A program made the position numbers and the translations under genes. A stretch of DNA of 64,000 bases from contig JBMNHZ010000014.1 in the NCBI GenBank assembly GCA_050950645.1, positions 62,001 to 126,000 on the forward strand, written 5' to 3'. Below, in pieces: positions 26,717-34,441 of this stretch (positions are counted from its first letter, which is position 1; every line of letters begins with the position of its first letter). A model generated the notes under the pieces. It did not search any database and had not been told where the DNA came from. It saw only the letters and a list, made by a program, of their open reading frames with translations. This stretch comes from BRH-c25 sp012519325 (GTDB taxonomy: Bacteria; Bacillota; Clostridia; Lutisporales; Lutisporaceae).

Positions 26717-27622
26717 ATGAGCGGAATGAACAGAATAATCGAATGTGTCCCGAATTTCAGTGAAGGAAGGGATTTGGACAAAATAGAAAAAATAGTGAAT
26801 CCCTTCAGGGGAAAGGACAATGTAAAGCTTCTGGACTATAAAAGAGACGAAGATCACAACAGAGTGGTTGTAACGGTTGTGGGTGAACCTCAGGCGGTGA
26901 AGAGTTCGCTGTTGGAAGCCATGGGCGCTGCAATAGCGCTTATAGATATGACCAAGCATCAGGGACAGCATCCCAGAATGGGGGCAGTAGATGTAGTGCC
27001 TTTCATACCCATAAAGAATGTGAGTATGGAAGAGGCTGTTGAGCTTGCAAAGGAAACAGCAAGGGAAGCATCGGAGAAATACAAGCTTCCGGTTTTTCTG
27101 TATGAGAAAGCAGCAACAGACCCTCAGAGGGAGAACCTGGCGAACATTCGCAAGGGCGAATTCGAGGGTTTGGCAGAGAAGATAAAATTGCCTGAATGGA
27201 AGCCGGATTACGGTCCGGCAGAAATACATCCGACGGCAGGAGCAGTTGTGATTGGTGCAAGGATGCCCCTTGTAGCCTTTAATGTAAATTTGAATACAAA
27301 CAGAATGGATATTGCCAATAAGATTGCAAGGAGTGTCAGATTTTCAAGCGGAGGTCTGAGATACTGCAAGGCTATAGGTATTGAGCTTAAGGACAGGGGA
27401 ATAGTACAGATTTCCATGAATATGACCGACTACACAAAGACAGCTCTTTACAGAGCCTTTGAGCTTATCAGAATAGAAGCGGCAAGATACGGAGTTACAA
27501 TTGCCGGCAGTGAAATAATTGGGCTCCTGCCTATGGAAGCCCTGATTGATACGGCAATATATTATCTGGGCGTGGAGGATTTCTCCATGGATCAGATACT
27601 GGAAAACAGGTTGATGGAATAG
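26717..27622 (+). CDS. ftcD: Glutamate formimidoyltransferase
   Basis: 301 residues starting at ATG 26717 (MSGMNRIIECVPNFSEGRD) behind GAGAGGGG; ATG 26699 lacks a site. It transfers the formimino group of formimino-glutamate, from histidine breakdown, to THF. Recognised blocks are CVPNFSEGRD, DEDHNRVVVTVVG, HQGQHPRMGAVDVVPFIP and GARMPLVAFNVNLNT. It is the stand-alone transferase, without the cyclodeaminase half found in the animal bifunctional enzyme. No cyclodeaminase or hut gene follows. Co-transcribed with fhs. Confidence 0.94.
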   Translation: MSGMNRIIECVPNFSEGRDLDKIEKIVNPFRGKDNVKLLDYKRDEDHNRVVVTVVGEPQAVKSSLLEAMGAAIALIDMTKHQGQHPRMGAVDVVPFIPIKNVSMEEAVELAKETAREASEKYKLPVFLYEKAATDPQRENLANIRKGEFEGLAEKIKLPEWKPDYGPAEIHPTAGAVVIGARMPLVAFNVNLNTNRMDIANKIARSVRFSSGGLRYCKAIGIELKDRGIVQISMNMTDYTKTALYRAFELIRIEAARYGVTIAGSEIIGLLPMEALIDTAIYYLGVEDFSMDQILENRLME

Positions 27623-27625
27623 AAG

Positions 27626-27664
27626 AATTGTGCCGCATATCATTATTAATAATGCGACACAATT
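27626..27664. repeat. Hairpin after ftcD
   Basis: AATTGTGCCGCAT and ATGCGACACAATT form a 13-bp stem with one mismatch around a 13-nt loop. No T-run follows, so it is a weak terminator candidate. A partly similar string lies near 27914. Confidence 0.5.
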
Positions 27665-27716
27665 GTCAGTTTGCAGCAATACTTAAAGAGCAATAACCTT
27701 GTAGCTTTGGACAGGA

Positions 27717-27742
27717 GGACATGGGGACGTTTCCCCGTGTCC
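27717..27742. repeat. Hairpin repeat, copy 2 (GGACATGGGGACG family)
   Basis: GGACATGGGGA (27717-27727) pairs with TCCCCGTGTCC (27732-27742), 11 bp with one G-U. Two further hairpins follow at once: GCACATA/CCAAC arms 27756-27787 and GGATTTAC/GTAAATCC arms 27789-27809. From 27743 to 27925 I see no credible gene. Confidence 0.7.
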
Positions 27743-27925
27743 TTCGAATCCTGACGCACATAAACCCAACCTCCTGTTGGTATGTGCTGGATTTACCTCA
27801 CGTAAATCCCACGGATTTTACTGCGCATCTTCTCTCGATTCTGTTGCCCAAAGCCAATAAGTGCTCGCTGTTATACAAGGCTAGTGCCTTTTATGAATTA
27901 TGCTACATAAGAGAATTATGTCGCA

Positions 27926-28432
27926 TTATTCTTCTGTTGTGCAAACTTTTATAAATTGATATTCATTGCCTTTCCACTGCAAAAACTTCATGAAGTCGTC
28001 AAAAAGCAGTGAAACAGTAGCTGTATTTACATTGGGATGGAAGCATATATGTATTGTATTCTTAAGGTCTTCATCCACAAGAACTGTTACCTTTTTTTCC
28101 TCATCATTCAGAAGGCCGAAGGGTGTGACTGCACCGGGAGTCAGCCCAAGGTGCTTCATCAGCCTTTCTTCCGAAGCAAAGCCTAAACGGGAGCTGCCAA
28201 TCTGTCTGGCAATGCTTTTAAGGTCTGCTCTCTTTTTATTGGAGACAATAATAAGGTAATGCTTATCTCCTTTGTCATTTCTGACGAAAAGATTCTTGCA
28301 GTGCTTACCTTCCGTTTCCATATTTAATTCATCAAGCTGCTGAATTGTATATACCGGTATGTGTTCGTACCGTTTATACGGGATTTTCAATTGGTTCAGC
28401 ACTTCGTATACTTTTTTTTCATTTTCAGTCAT
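27926..28432 (-). CDS. YbaK/ProX-type prolyl-tRNA editing deacylase
   Basis: 168 residues starting MTENEKKVYEVLNQLKIPYK. The family removes Ala or Cys wrongly attached to tRNA-Pro. Landmarks are HIPVYTIQQLDEL near the start, KNLFVRNDKGDKHYLIIV, the lysine-bearing KRADLKSIARQIGSSRLGFAS, and LTPGAVTPFGLLND. This pattern is that of the free-standing prolyl-tRNA synthetase-associated (PrdX-like) proteins. Cytoplasmic, monocistronic, converging on the ftcD side. The exact mischarged amino acid cannot be told from the sequence. Confidence 0.88.
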   Translation of the reverse strand: MTENEKKVYEVLNQLKIPYKRYEHIPVYTIQQLDELNMETEGKHCKNLFVRNDKGDKHYLIIVSNKKRADLKSIARQIGSSRLGFASEERLMKHLGLTPGAVTPFGLLNDEEKKVTVLVDEDLKNTIHICFHPNVNTATVSLLFDDFMKFLQWKGNEYQFIKVCTTEE

Positions 28433-28483
28433 TCTGGTTGTATGCCTCCTAAATTATCGTATATGACTATCCTATCACAAAAA

Positions 28484-28510
28484 TAACTGTGATGCCAGGC
28501 ATCACAGTTA
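28484..28510 (-). terminator. Terminator of the YmaF gene
   Basis: 11-bp stem TAACTGTGATG (28484-28494) with CATCACAGTTA (28500-28510) around CCAGG. On the minus strand it is followed by TTTTT. It overlaps the stop codon of the gene it ends. Confidence 0.8.
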
Positions 28511-28801
28511 GTATTCGGTATAAACACTGGAATAGCCGTATATAAGATGATAATGGCCGCTGTCCAAAGTTGTTACACACTGAAAGAAATGCACATGTCC
28601 GCCATTTACCTGAAAATCCGGACTGGTTAATACCGAATAATAGTGAATATGCCCATTTTCCTCAGTTGTATAACCAGACATGTAGTGGACATGACCCTTA
28701 AAGTCAGGATTCTTGGTGGTAACCCCGGAGTAATTATGAAAATGTGAGGCCGTCTTACCGGTTTTATCTTCAAAGTTGTGTCTGTGCAGCTCGTCATACA
28801 T
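28508..28801 (-). CDS. YmaF-family His/aromatic repeat protein
   Basis: 97 residues built of about five repeats of the form [G/S]-H-x-H-x-x-x-x-x-T: SHFHNYSGVTT, GHVHYMSGYTT, GHIHYYSVLTS, GHVHFFQCVTT, GHYHLIYGYSS, spaced 17-20 residues. This matches the YmaF family seen in spore formers. Paired histidines suggest metal binding, but no activity is known to me. There is no signal peptide. A good promoter region lies between it and the divergent response regulator. Confidence 0.85.
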   Translation of the reverse strand: MYDELHRHNFEDKTGKTASHFHNYSGVTTKNPDFKGHVHYMSGYTTEENGHIHYYSVLTSPDFQVNGGHVHFFQCVTTLDSGHYHLIYGYSSVYTEY

Positions 28802-28965
28802 ATTGCATACCCCCTGCTATAAATTTATGCACTCATATGGTCTTTTGACATCGAAATCTAAACATTTGAATTATCACAACCATTGATGTATCATAATGAA
28901 TAATAATAAGGCAAGAAGATTTTTCTACTGATACGATATAAATATTAAAGATGGTGGGTAAGGGT

Positions 28966-29646
28966 ATGAAAAGCAGAATACTGGTTGTTGATGATGACTG
29001 CAATATAGCGGATCTTATAAGGTTATACCTGGAAAAGGAAATGTATCAGGTGGAGACGGCATATTCCGGCAGGGCAGCTCTTGAAGCATTCCGTTCATGG
29101 ACTCCGGATCTTGTCATTCTTGACATTATGCTGCCCGAAATGGATGGTTATGAGGTGTGCAAGCAAATCAGGAAAATAAGCAGTATTCCCATTATTATGC
29201 TTACCGCAAGGGGGGAAACCTTTGACAAGGTACTGGGCCTGGAACTGGGAGCGGATGATTATCTTGTAAAGCCTTTTGAACCGAAAGAGCTTATTGCAAG
29301 GGTGAAAGCAGTGCTAAGAAGGACCACGGGCTCTGATACATCAGTTGAAGAAGTCGTATATCCTCAGCTGGTAATAAATAAAAGCGATTACAGCATAACA
29401 TTCCAGGGAAGGAAGACGGATATACCTCCGAAGGAGCTTGAACTGTTCTATTTTCTTGCAAGCCATCCAAATCAGGTTTTTACAAGGGAGCAGCTTCTGG
29501 AGAAACTGTGGGGATACGATTTCATGGGTGACACCAGGACTGTGGATGTACATGTGAAAAGGCTCAGAGAAAAGTTCAGCGATGAAGCGGGCAGATGGGA
29601 AATAAAGACTGTCTGGGGCGTAGGCTATAAATTCGAGGTGAGATGA
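28966..29646 (+). CDS. OmpR/PhoB-type response regulator
   Basis: 226 residues; ATG 28966 has GGTGGG at proper spacing, better than ATG 28951. The receiver has VVDDD, Asp in LVILDIMLPEMDG, Thr in IIMLTARGE and Lys in DDYLVKPFEP. The winged-helix output domain ends with the usual SDEAGRWEIKTVWGVGYKFE. It overlaps its kinase gene by 4 nt and precedes an HtrA protease, a combination that suggests an envelope-stress circuit. Confidence 0.93.
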   Translation: MKSRILVVDDDCNIADLIRLYLEKEMYQVETAYSGRAALEAFRSWTPDLVILDIMLPEMDGYEVCKQIRKISSIPIIMLTARGETFDKVLGLELGADDYLVKPFEPKELIARVKAVLRRTTGSDTSVEEVVYPQLVINKSDYSITFQGRKTDIPPKELELFYFLASHPNQVFTREQLLEKLWGYDFMGDTRTVDVHVKRLREKFSDEAGRWEIKTVWGVGYKFEVR

Positions 29647-31055
29647 TGAAGAACAGCATACGAAAGAGGTTGTTCATAACTTATGGCGTAGCTATAGTAT
29701 TCGGCTTTGCTGTACTAGCCTTGTCACTCCTGAGGATATTTGACCAGTATTTCATTGAAAACAGGAAAGAGCTTCTGTATGAGCAGGGAAGGAAGGTGGC
29801 CAAAGAAGCGGCAACTGTGCTATATCTCGGAAGTCCGGACTCAAGAAGCCTGATTAAAGATTTGCAGGTTCTGGACAGATTTCTGAATGCTCATATTTGG
29901 GTTGTAAACAGCGATGGAATAATAGTTGCCGTTTCAGGAACCAATGAAGAAAGGCTTCTGGGCAGGCAGGTCCGTGAAGAAAAGCTCAGAAACCTTGCAA
30001 AAGGAGAAAGTATTGAGGAGAGAGGCAATTTCGACGGGATGCTGGATGAATCCTCATTGACCGTGGGTTACCCTGTATTTGTAAACAACAGATTTTCCGG
30101 AGGGGTGCTGGTTCATGCATCGTTGTATGAAATTCAGGAAAACTTTAAGGGAATCTATAGGCTGACCTTATGGGCTATTTTGATTTCCGTAGCTATTGCT
30201 TATGGTATTCTTTACATACAAATCAGAAGAATTTCAAATCCGTTGAAGGAAATAAGCGGGGCTGCAAAGGTTATTGCCGGAGGGGAGTTCCATAAACGTT
30301 TAAGCATAAATACCGGGGATGAGATAGAGGAATTGGGCAAAAGCTTCAATAACATGGCAGAGTCCTTGGAAAAAATAGAAGAAAACAGGCGGAACCTTAT
30401 AGCCAATATATCTCATGACCTGCGTTCACCTATGACATCAATAAGAGGTTTTATTGAAGGAATATTAGACGGCACCATACCTGAGGATAAAAGAGAGCAC
30501 TATCTGAACATAGTCCTGGATGAAAGCAACAGATTGATAAAGATAACTAACGATCTTTTAGAGCTTGGCAGTATGCAGCAAGGAAGCCTTGACATCAAGA
30601 AGGAGGTCTTTGAACTTAATGAAACAATAAGAAGAAAGCTTGTTGCATATGAAAAAGGTATAAGTTCGAAAAGACTTGATGTAGTTTTCAGTATGTTTGA
30701 AGAAAAAACCTTCGTATTATCTGACCAGGTGCTGATTGAAAGGGTACTTTCAAATCTTATGGACAATGCAGTCAAATTCACACCCGAAAGGGGAAGCATT
30801 GAGATAAGGACATCGGCGAAGGAAGGTGTAATAATAGTGGAGATTACCAATACCGGAGAACCAATAAGCTCTGAGGAGCTTAACAGGGTATGGGAAAGGT
30901 TCCACAAGAGGGATGCTTCAAGAGGTATTTACAAAGGCGGTTATGGACTGGGACTTGCTATTGTTAGGGAAATAATCAGCCAGCTGGATGAGAGAATATG
31001 GGTTTCCAGCGGTGAAGATTATGTGAAATTTACATTTACTATTGGAAAAGCATAA
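29643..31055 (+). CDS. Sensor histidine kinase with HAMP domain
   Basis: 470 residues beginning MMKNSIRKRLFITYG. It has a membrane helix at about residues 10-30, an extracytoplasmic sensor of about 140 residues, and a second helix (LWAILISVAIAYGILYI). HAMP follows (RISNPLKEISGAAKVIAGGEF), then the H-box ANISHDLRSPMTSIRGF and the N box LMDNAVKFTP. The G boxes include GYGLGLAIVREI. All catalytic elements are present. It is the partner of the overlapping OmpR-type regulator. Confidence 0.93.
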   Translation: MMKNSIRKRLFITYGVAIVFGFAVLALSLLRIFDQYFIENRKELLYEQGRKVAKEAATVLYLGSPDSRSLIKDLQVLDRFLNAHIWVVNSDGIIVAVSGTNEERLLGRQVREEKLRNLAKGESIEERGNFDGMLDESSLTVGYPVFVNNRFSGGVLVHASLYEIQENFKGIYRLTLWAILISVAIAYGILYIQIRRISNPLKEISGAAKVIAGGEFHKRLSINTGDEIEELGKSFNNMAESLEKIEENRRNLIANISHDLRSPMTSIRGFIEGILDGTIPEDKREHYLNIVLDESNRLIKITNDLLELGSMQQGSLDIKKEVFELNETIRRKLVAYEKGISSKRLDVVFSMFEEKTFVLSDQVLIERVLSNLMDNAVKFTPERGSIEIRTSAKEGVIIVEITNTGEPISSEELNRVWERFHKRDASRGIYKGGYGLGLAIVREIISQLDERIWVSSGEDYVKFTFTIGKA

Positions 31056-31153
31056 AGTTTACAATTTGTTCATATTTTATTCAAAACTTTGGATTATATT
31101 AATAGTATAGATTAAGTAAAGTTGTTTAGGAGATTTGTTAGGAGGAATAAAAC

Positions 31154-32293
31154 ATGGATGATATGAACAATACCTTTTACAGGGAAGTTATTGAAAAAAA
31201 GCCGGAAAAAAACTCCAGAAAATTCATAGCTTTGGTACTTGCAGCAGGGCTTGGAATCGGTACTATTTTCGGATTCGGGATAGACAATTTCCTGCCTAAC
31301 CCCAGGAATGATGCAAATGAAGTATATGCAGCTACCGTAGACAATACCAAAATTGTTTACAGTGGAACGGTATCACCAGTAGTGCCCATTGCTGAGAAGG
31401 TTTCGCCATCGATAGTTGCAATCAGTTTGAAGACGAGAACCAGGGACTTTTTCGGAAGAATTTATGAGGGCCAGGGAACAGGATCCGGAATCATAATCGA
31501 CAAGCAGGGGCATATAGTAACCAATAACCATGTAGTTGAAAATGCTGATGATATAATCGTAGTGTTTAATGACGGAAGGGAGGCTAAGGCAACTCTGGTT
31601 GGAAGGGACCCCCAGACAGACCTTGCGGTAATCAAGGTTGAACCAACCAGTCTTACGGTTGCGGAGCTCGGAGACTCTTCAACCCTTAAGGTAGGAGAAC
31701 TGGCAGTTGCCATAGGAAGTCCGATGGGTACCGAGTATGCCGGTTCAGTCACAGCAGGAATAATAAGCGGGCTCAACAGAACGGTGAGCATAGGAGACGA
31801 TTCCATAAAGCTTATTCAGACTGATGCCGCAATAAATCCGGGAAACAGCGGAGGGGCATTGGTAAATAGCGAAGGAAAGGTCATAGGGATTAATACAGTA
31901 AAGTTTGCAGAAACAAGAGTTGAAGGCATGGGTTTCGCCATACCGATAAATGAGGCAAAGCCAATTATTCAGGAGTTGATTAATAATAAAAAGGTATTGA
32001 GACCGTTTCTCGGAATACAGGGAATAACCATAAGCAAGGAAGATGCTGAAGAGTACAAGCTGCCTCAGGGCGTCGGAGTAAGAGCTGTGGTACCGGGCAG
32101 CGGTGCAGAAGCAGCCGGAATCAGAAGGGGCGATATAATAACCAAAATAGATAATAAGAAGGTACTTACAATTGAAGATCTGATAGCTGAAATAAGGAAG
32201 CACAAGGTAGGAGACATCGTAAAGGTAGAAGTATATAATCAGAGTAATGAGTACAAGACACTTAATGTTAGGCTGACTGCCAGCAACGACTAG
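31154..32293 (+). CDS. HtrA/DegP-like membrane serine protease
   Basis: 379 residues; ATG behind TAGGAGGAATAAAAC. A cytoplasmic tail of about 22 residues is followed by a single membrane helix (IALVLAAGLGIGTIFGFGI), then the protease domain outside the cell. The triad is His in TNNHVVENADD, Asp in DLAVIKV and Ser in NPGNSGGALV. One PDZ domain fills the last 95 residues (GVGVRAVVPGSGAEAAGI). It has the HtrA length and order and lies 98 nt behind a two-component system, which probably controls it as an envelope quality-control protease. Confidence 0.94.
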   Translation: MDDMNNTFYREVIEKKPEKNSRKFIALVLAAGLGIGTIFGFGIDNFLPNPRNDANEVYAATVDNTKIVYSGTVSPVVPIAEKVSPSIVAISLKTRTRDFFGRIYEGQGTGSGIIIDKQGHIVTNNHVVENADDIIVVFNDGREAKATLVGRDPQTDLAVIKVEPTSLTVAELGDSSTLKVGELAVAIGSPMGTEYAGSVTAGIISGLNRTVSIGDDSIKLIQTDAAINPGNSGGALVNSEGKVIGINTVKFAETRVEGMGFAIPINEAKPIIQELINNKKVLRPFLGIQGITISKEDAEEYKLPQGVGVRAVVPGSGAEAAGIRRGDIITKIDNKKVLTIEDLIAEIRKHKVGDIVKVEVYNQSNEYKTLNVRLTASND

Positions 32294-32304
32294 AATAGTT
32301 AAGC

Positions 32305-32334
32305 AAATAAGAGACAGGAGACTGTCTCTTATTT
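32305..32334. terminator. Bidirectional terminator between htrA-like and EamA genes
   Basis: 13-bp perfect stem AAATAAGAGACAG (32305-32317) with its complement (32322-32334) and a GAGA loop, serving converging genes. Confidence 0.82.
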
Positions 32335-32343
32335 ATTTTGAAG

Positions 32344-33258
32344 CTATATTTCATGCCTGGGCTTGCAGCGGTTTGTGCCCCAGACTCCAAGGATAATAAT
32401 GACACTTCCTGCAAATTGATACCAATGAAAGGTCTCGTGCCTGATAAAAACGCCGGCAAATATTGATACTACAGTGGTAAGATTAGAGAATACCGAAGAG
32501 TTTGAAGCCGGTATCTTCGAAAGCATGTAGTTCATCATAAAAAAAGCGCACACGGAAGAGAGAATGCCCAGATAGAGAATGGGAATCAACGTGCTTGCCG
32601 AGCTTAAGTAAGAAATATAATCATCAAGATTGCCGTTAATTATTCCTGTTACCGCTGATACAATACTGAACACTACTGCCCCAGTCCACATCATTGCAAA
32701 GGTAATTTCAACAGGAGTAAAGTTCTCAGAAAGCTTTCGTGAAAGAATATTATATATCCCGGCGGCCAGTACCGCTCCGAAGAGAGAGAGTATTCCGGCA
32801 AAATGACCTGTGCTGTTTTCGCTGCCGGACATCAAAACAATAAATATCACACCCAGGACGGAAGAAACTATAAAAAACAGCTGGGATTTGCTCGGCCTTT
32901 CCTTGAGGAATACTGCAGCAAAAATTGTTACAACTACGGGTATTAAAGCAATCATTATTCCTGCTTCTGATGAGGATGTAAGCCTCACACCGGTTGTTTC
33001 AAAAATAAAATATGCAATCGGCTGGAATAGAGATAACAGCATAAGCTCCTTAAGGGGCTTGTTTTTAAAGTTTATCTTAATGGCGCCTGACAGCCAAAGA
33101 AAGGTCAGCAGTAACGCAGCCAAAGAGAAACGGGATGAAAGAAGAAGAGCTGTAGGCAGAGTTTCCAGGGCCTGCTTTGTAAACATAAAGGACAACCCAA
33201 AAATCAATGCTACTGCAAGCCCTGCCAAATAAGGTAAATAGACTTTATATTTTCTCAC
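32344..33258 (-). CDS. EamA/DMT-family transporter
   Basis: 304 residues from GTG 33258, which has AGGATGTG upstream; ATG 33291 adds eleven residues but has no ribosome site. It has ten predicted membrane helices in two five-helix EamA repeats. The first starts at AGLAVALIFGLSFMFTKQAL and the second near HFAGILSLFGAVLAAGIYNI. Typical features are RFSLAALLLTFLWL and the Glu-Arg turn FLKERPSKSQL that closes repeat one. Such proteins export or exchange amino acids, sugars or purines. Substrate unknown. It converges with htrA and shares its terminator. Confidence 0.88.
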   Translation of the reverse strand: MRKYKVYLPYLAGLAVALIFGLSFMFTKQALETLPTALLLSSRFSLAALLLTFLWLSGAIKINFKNKPLKELMLLSLFQPIAYFIFETTGVRLTSSSEAGIMIALIPVVVTIFAAVFLKERPSKSQLFFIVSSVLGVIFIVLMSGSENSTGHFAGILSLFGAVLAAGIYNILSRKLSENFTPVEITFAMMWTGAVVFSIVSAVTGIINGNLDDYISYLSSASTLIPILYLGILSSVCAFFMMNYMLSKIPASNSSVFSNLTTVVSIFAGVFIRHETFHWYQFAGSVIIILGVWGTNRCKPRHEI

Positions 33259-33466
33259 GCTATCACATCCTATACATTTTTGAACAGACATTTGATGAAT
33301 ATATTTAGAATACAGTTATTCTATCAGAAATGAAAGGGATTTGTCCATTTAAAGTATAATAATCATCAGTTTACTACAATTATAGATTTTACGGGAGGAT
33401 TTTGAAATTATTGGTAGAATATAAGAATTAATGATTTCCGGTGGGGTATTGTGGGGGTGATATGCT

Positions 33467-33832
33467 GTGGGACTTTGGGGTAAGGATATTGCAAGGACAA
33501 GATACGTAGGAAATGTTTATACGAACCAGCTAAGCAGCATAAAAAAAGAAAATGAAGCCTTGCAAAGAATAGCATCCAGGTGCGAAAACTGCAGTAATAA
33601 TGATTATTACAGTATTTATGAAACCTTCAGGCTTTTCAGAGTTCTTAACATACCCCTGGTGCAGTGTGACACTGTTTATTATTTCAGCTGCCCTGAATGC
33701 AATTTTGGATTCAAGCTTGAGGTGGATGAGTATAAATTTCTTGAGCGTATAGCATTAATTAATTCAAAGTATTTGGAAGGTTCAATAACAAAATCCGAAT
33801 TCGAGATCAGTTTAAAAAGTGTTCGGAAATAG
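33467..33832 (+). CDS. Small protein with two CxxC motifs
   Basis: 121 residues starting at GTG 33467, behind GGGGGTGAT. Two Cys pairs, CENC near residue 41 and CPEC near residue 78, could form a zinc ribbon across FRVLNIPLVQCDTVYYFS. The C-terminal 40 residues are a helix with the short-domain signature YLEGSITKSEFEISL, like an SHOCT-type tail. No signal peptide. No confident family; it precedes the SRP RNA gene, with 145 bp between. Confidence 0.7.
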   Translation: MGLWGKDIARTRYVGNVYTNQLSSIKKENEALQRIASRCENCSNNDYYSIYETFRLFRVLNIPLVQCDTVYYFSCPECNFGFKLEVDEYKFLERIALINSKYLEGSITKSEFEISLKSVRK

Positions 33833-33899
33833 AGCTTATATTTATAGTATATCAGACATATGATTGTAAAATAATTCAATAAAAGCCTTTTTTCATGCA

Positions 33900-33928
33900 T
33901 TGACATAGAATATTCAAAAGTTTATAAT
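33900..33928 (+). promoter_or_regulatory. Consensus promoter of the SRP RNA gene
   Basis: TTGACA (33900-33905), 17-bp spacer, TATAAT (33923-33928): a perfect sigma-A promoter. It predicts a start about 40 nt upstream of the mature RNA. Confidence 0.85.
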
Positions 33929-33977
33929 TAAATAGCTTATTAAATCAAATAATCAAACATAAAAAGCCAATAATTTT

Positions 33978-34247
33978 GGCCGTGCTAGACGGGGAGATTG
34001 CGGTGCCCTGTAACCTGCAATCCGCAACAGCAGGGTTGAATTCCTTTGCCGAGGCGTTTGCCTGTAAGGACTGCCCCAGGTAAGTGGTGTTGATGATTGG
34101 GTCCTGCGCAATGGAAATTCATGAACCCCGTCAGGTCCGGAAGGAAGCAGCGGTAAGTGAACCCTTTCATGTGCCGCAGGGCTACCTGGTTGGAGCTAAC
34201 TGCCCGGGTAACGCTTGTAGGTGCACGTCGAAGGAAGGTGCACGGCC
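33978..34247 (+). ncRNA. ffs: Signal recognition particle RNA, long Firmicute form
   Basis: About 270 nt, closed by GGCCGTGC at 33978 and GCACGGCC at the end. Helix 8 with the SRP54-binding core is readable: GTCAGGTCCGGAAGGAAGCAGC with the GGAA tetraloop, near 34129-34150. The extra 5' Alu-like domain makes this the large form found in Bacillus and Clostridia, not the 4.5S type. It partners with Ffh for membrane protein targeting. Position upstream of dnaX agrees with conserved Firmicute order. Ends are estimated from the pairing. Confidence 0.93.
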
Positions 34248-34255
34248 ATAATTCT

Positions 34256-34281
34256 AAAAAACTTGTGTAAGCAAGTTTTTT
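34256..34281 (+). terminator. Terminator of the SRP RNA gene
   Basis: AAAAAACTTG (34256-34265) pairs with CAAGTTTTTT (34272-34281) around TGTAAG. Confidence 0.75.
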
Positions 34282-34441
34282 GTTTTGCAATGGAAAAGAA
34301 CTAAGACTATTTGCCTATAATATATATCTGCAATATAGGACTTATGGCTTATTTTAACAGTAATAATTTAATAATAATTCATTTGCAGGTGTAATAAATT
34401 TGAAATAATGCCGAATCATGTATAAAGGGGGGATATATTGT

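Noticed and set aside
27721..27954. 77-residue frame starting inside hairpin copy 2
   Set aside because: It begins in the repeat, has no ribosome site, crosses two hairpins and overlaps the end of the convergent YbaK-type gene.
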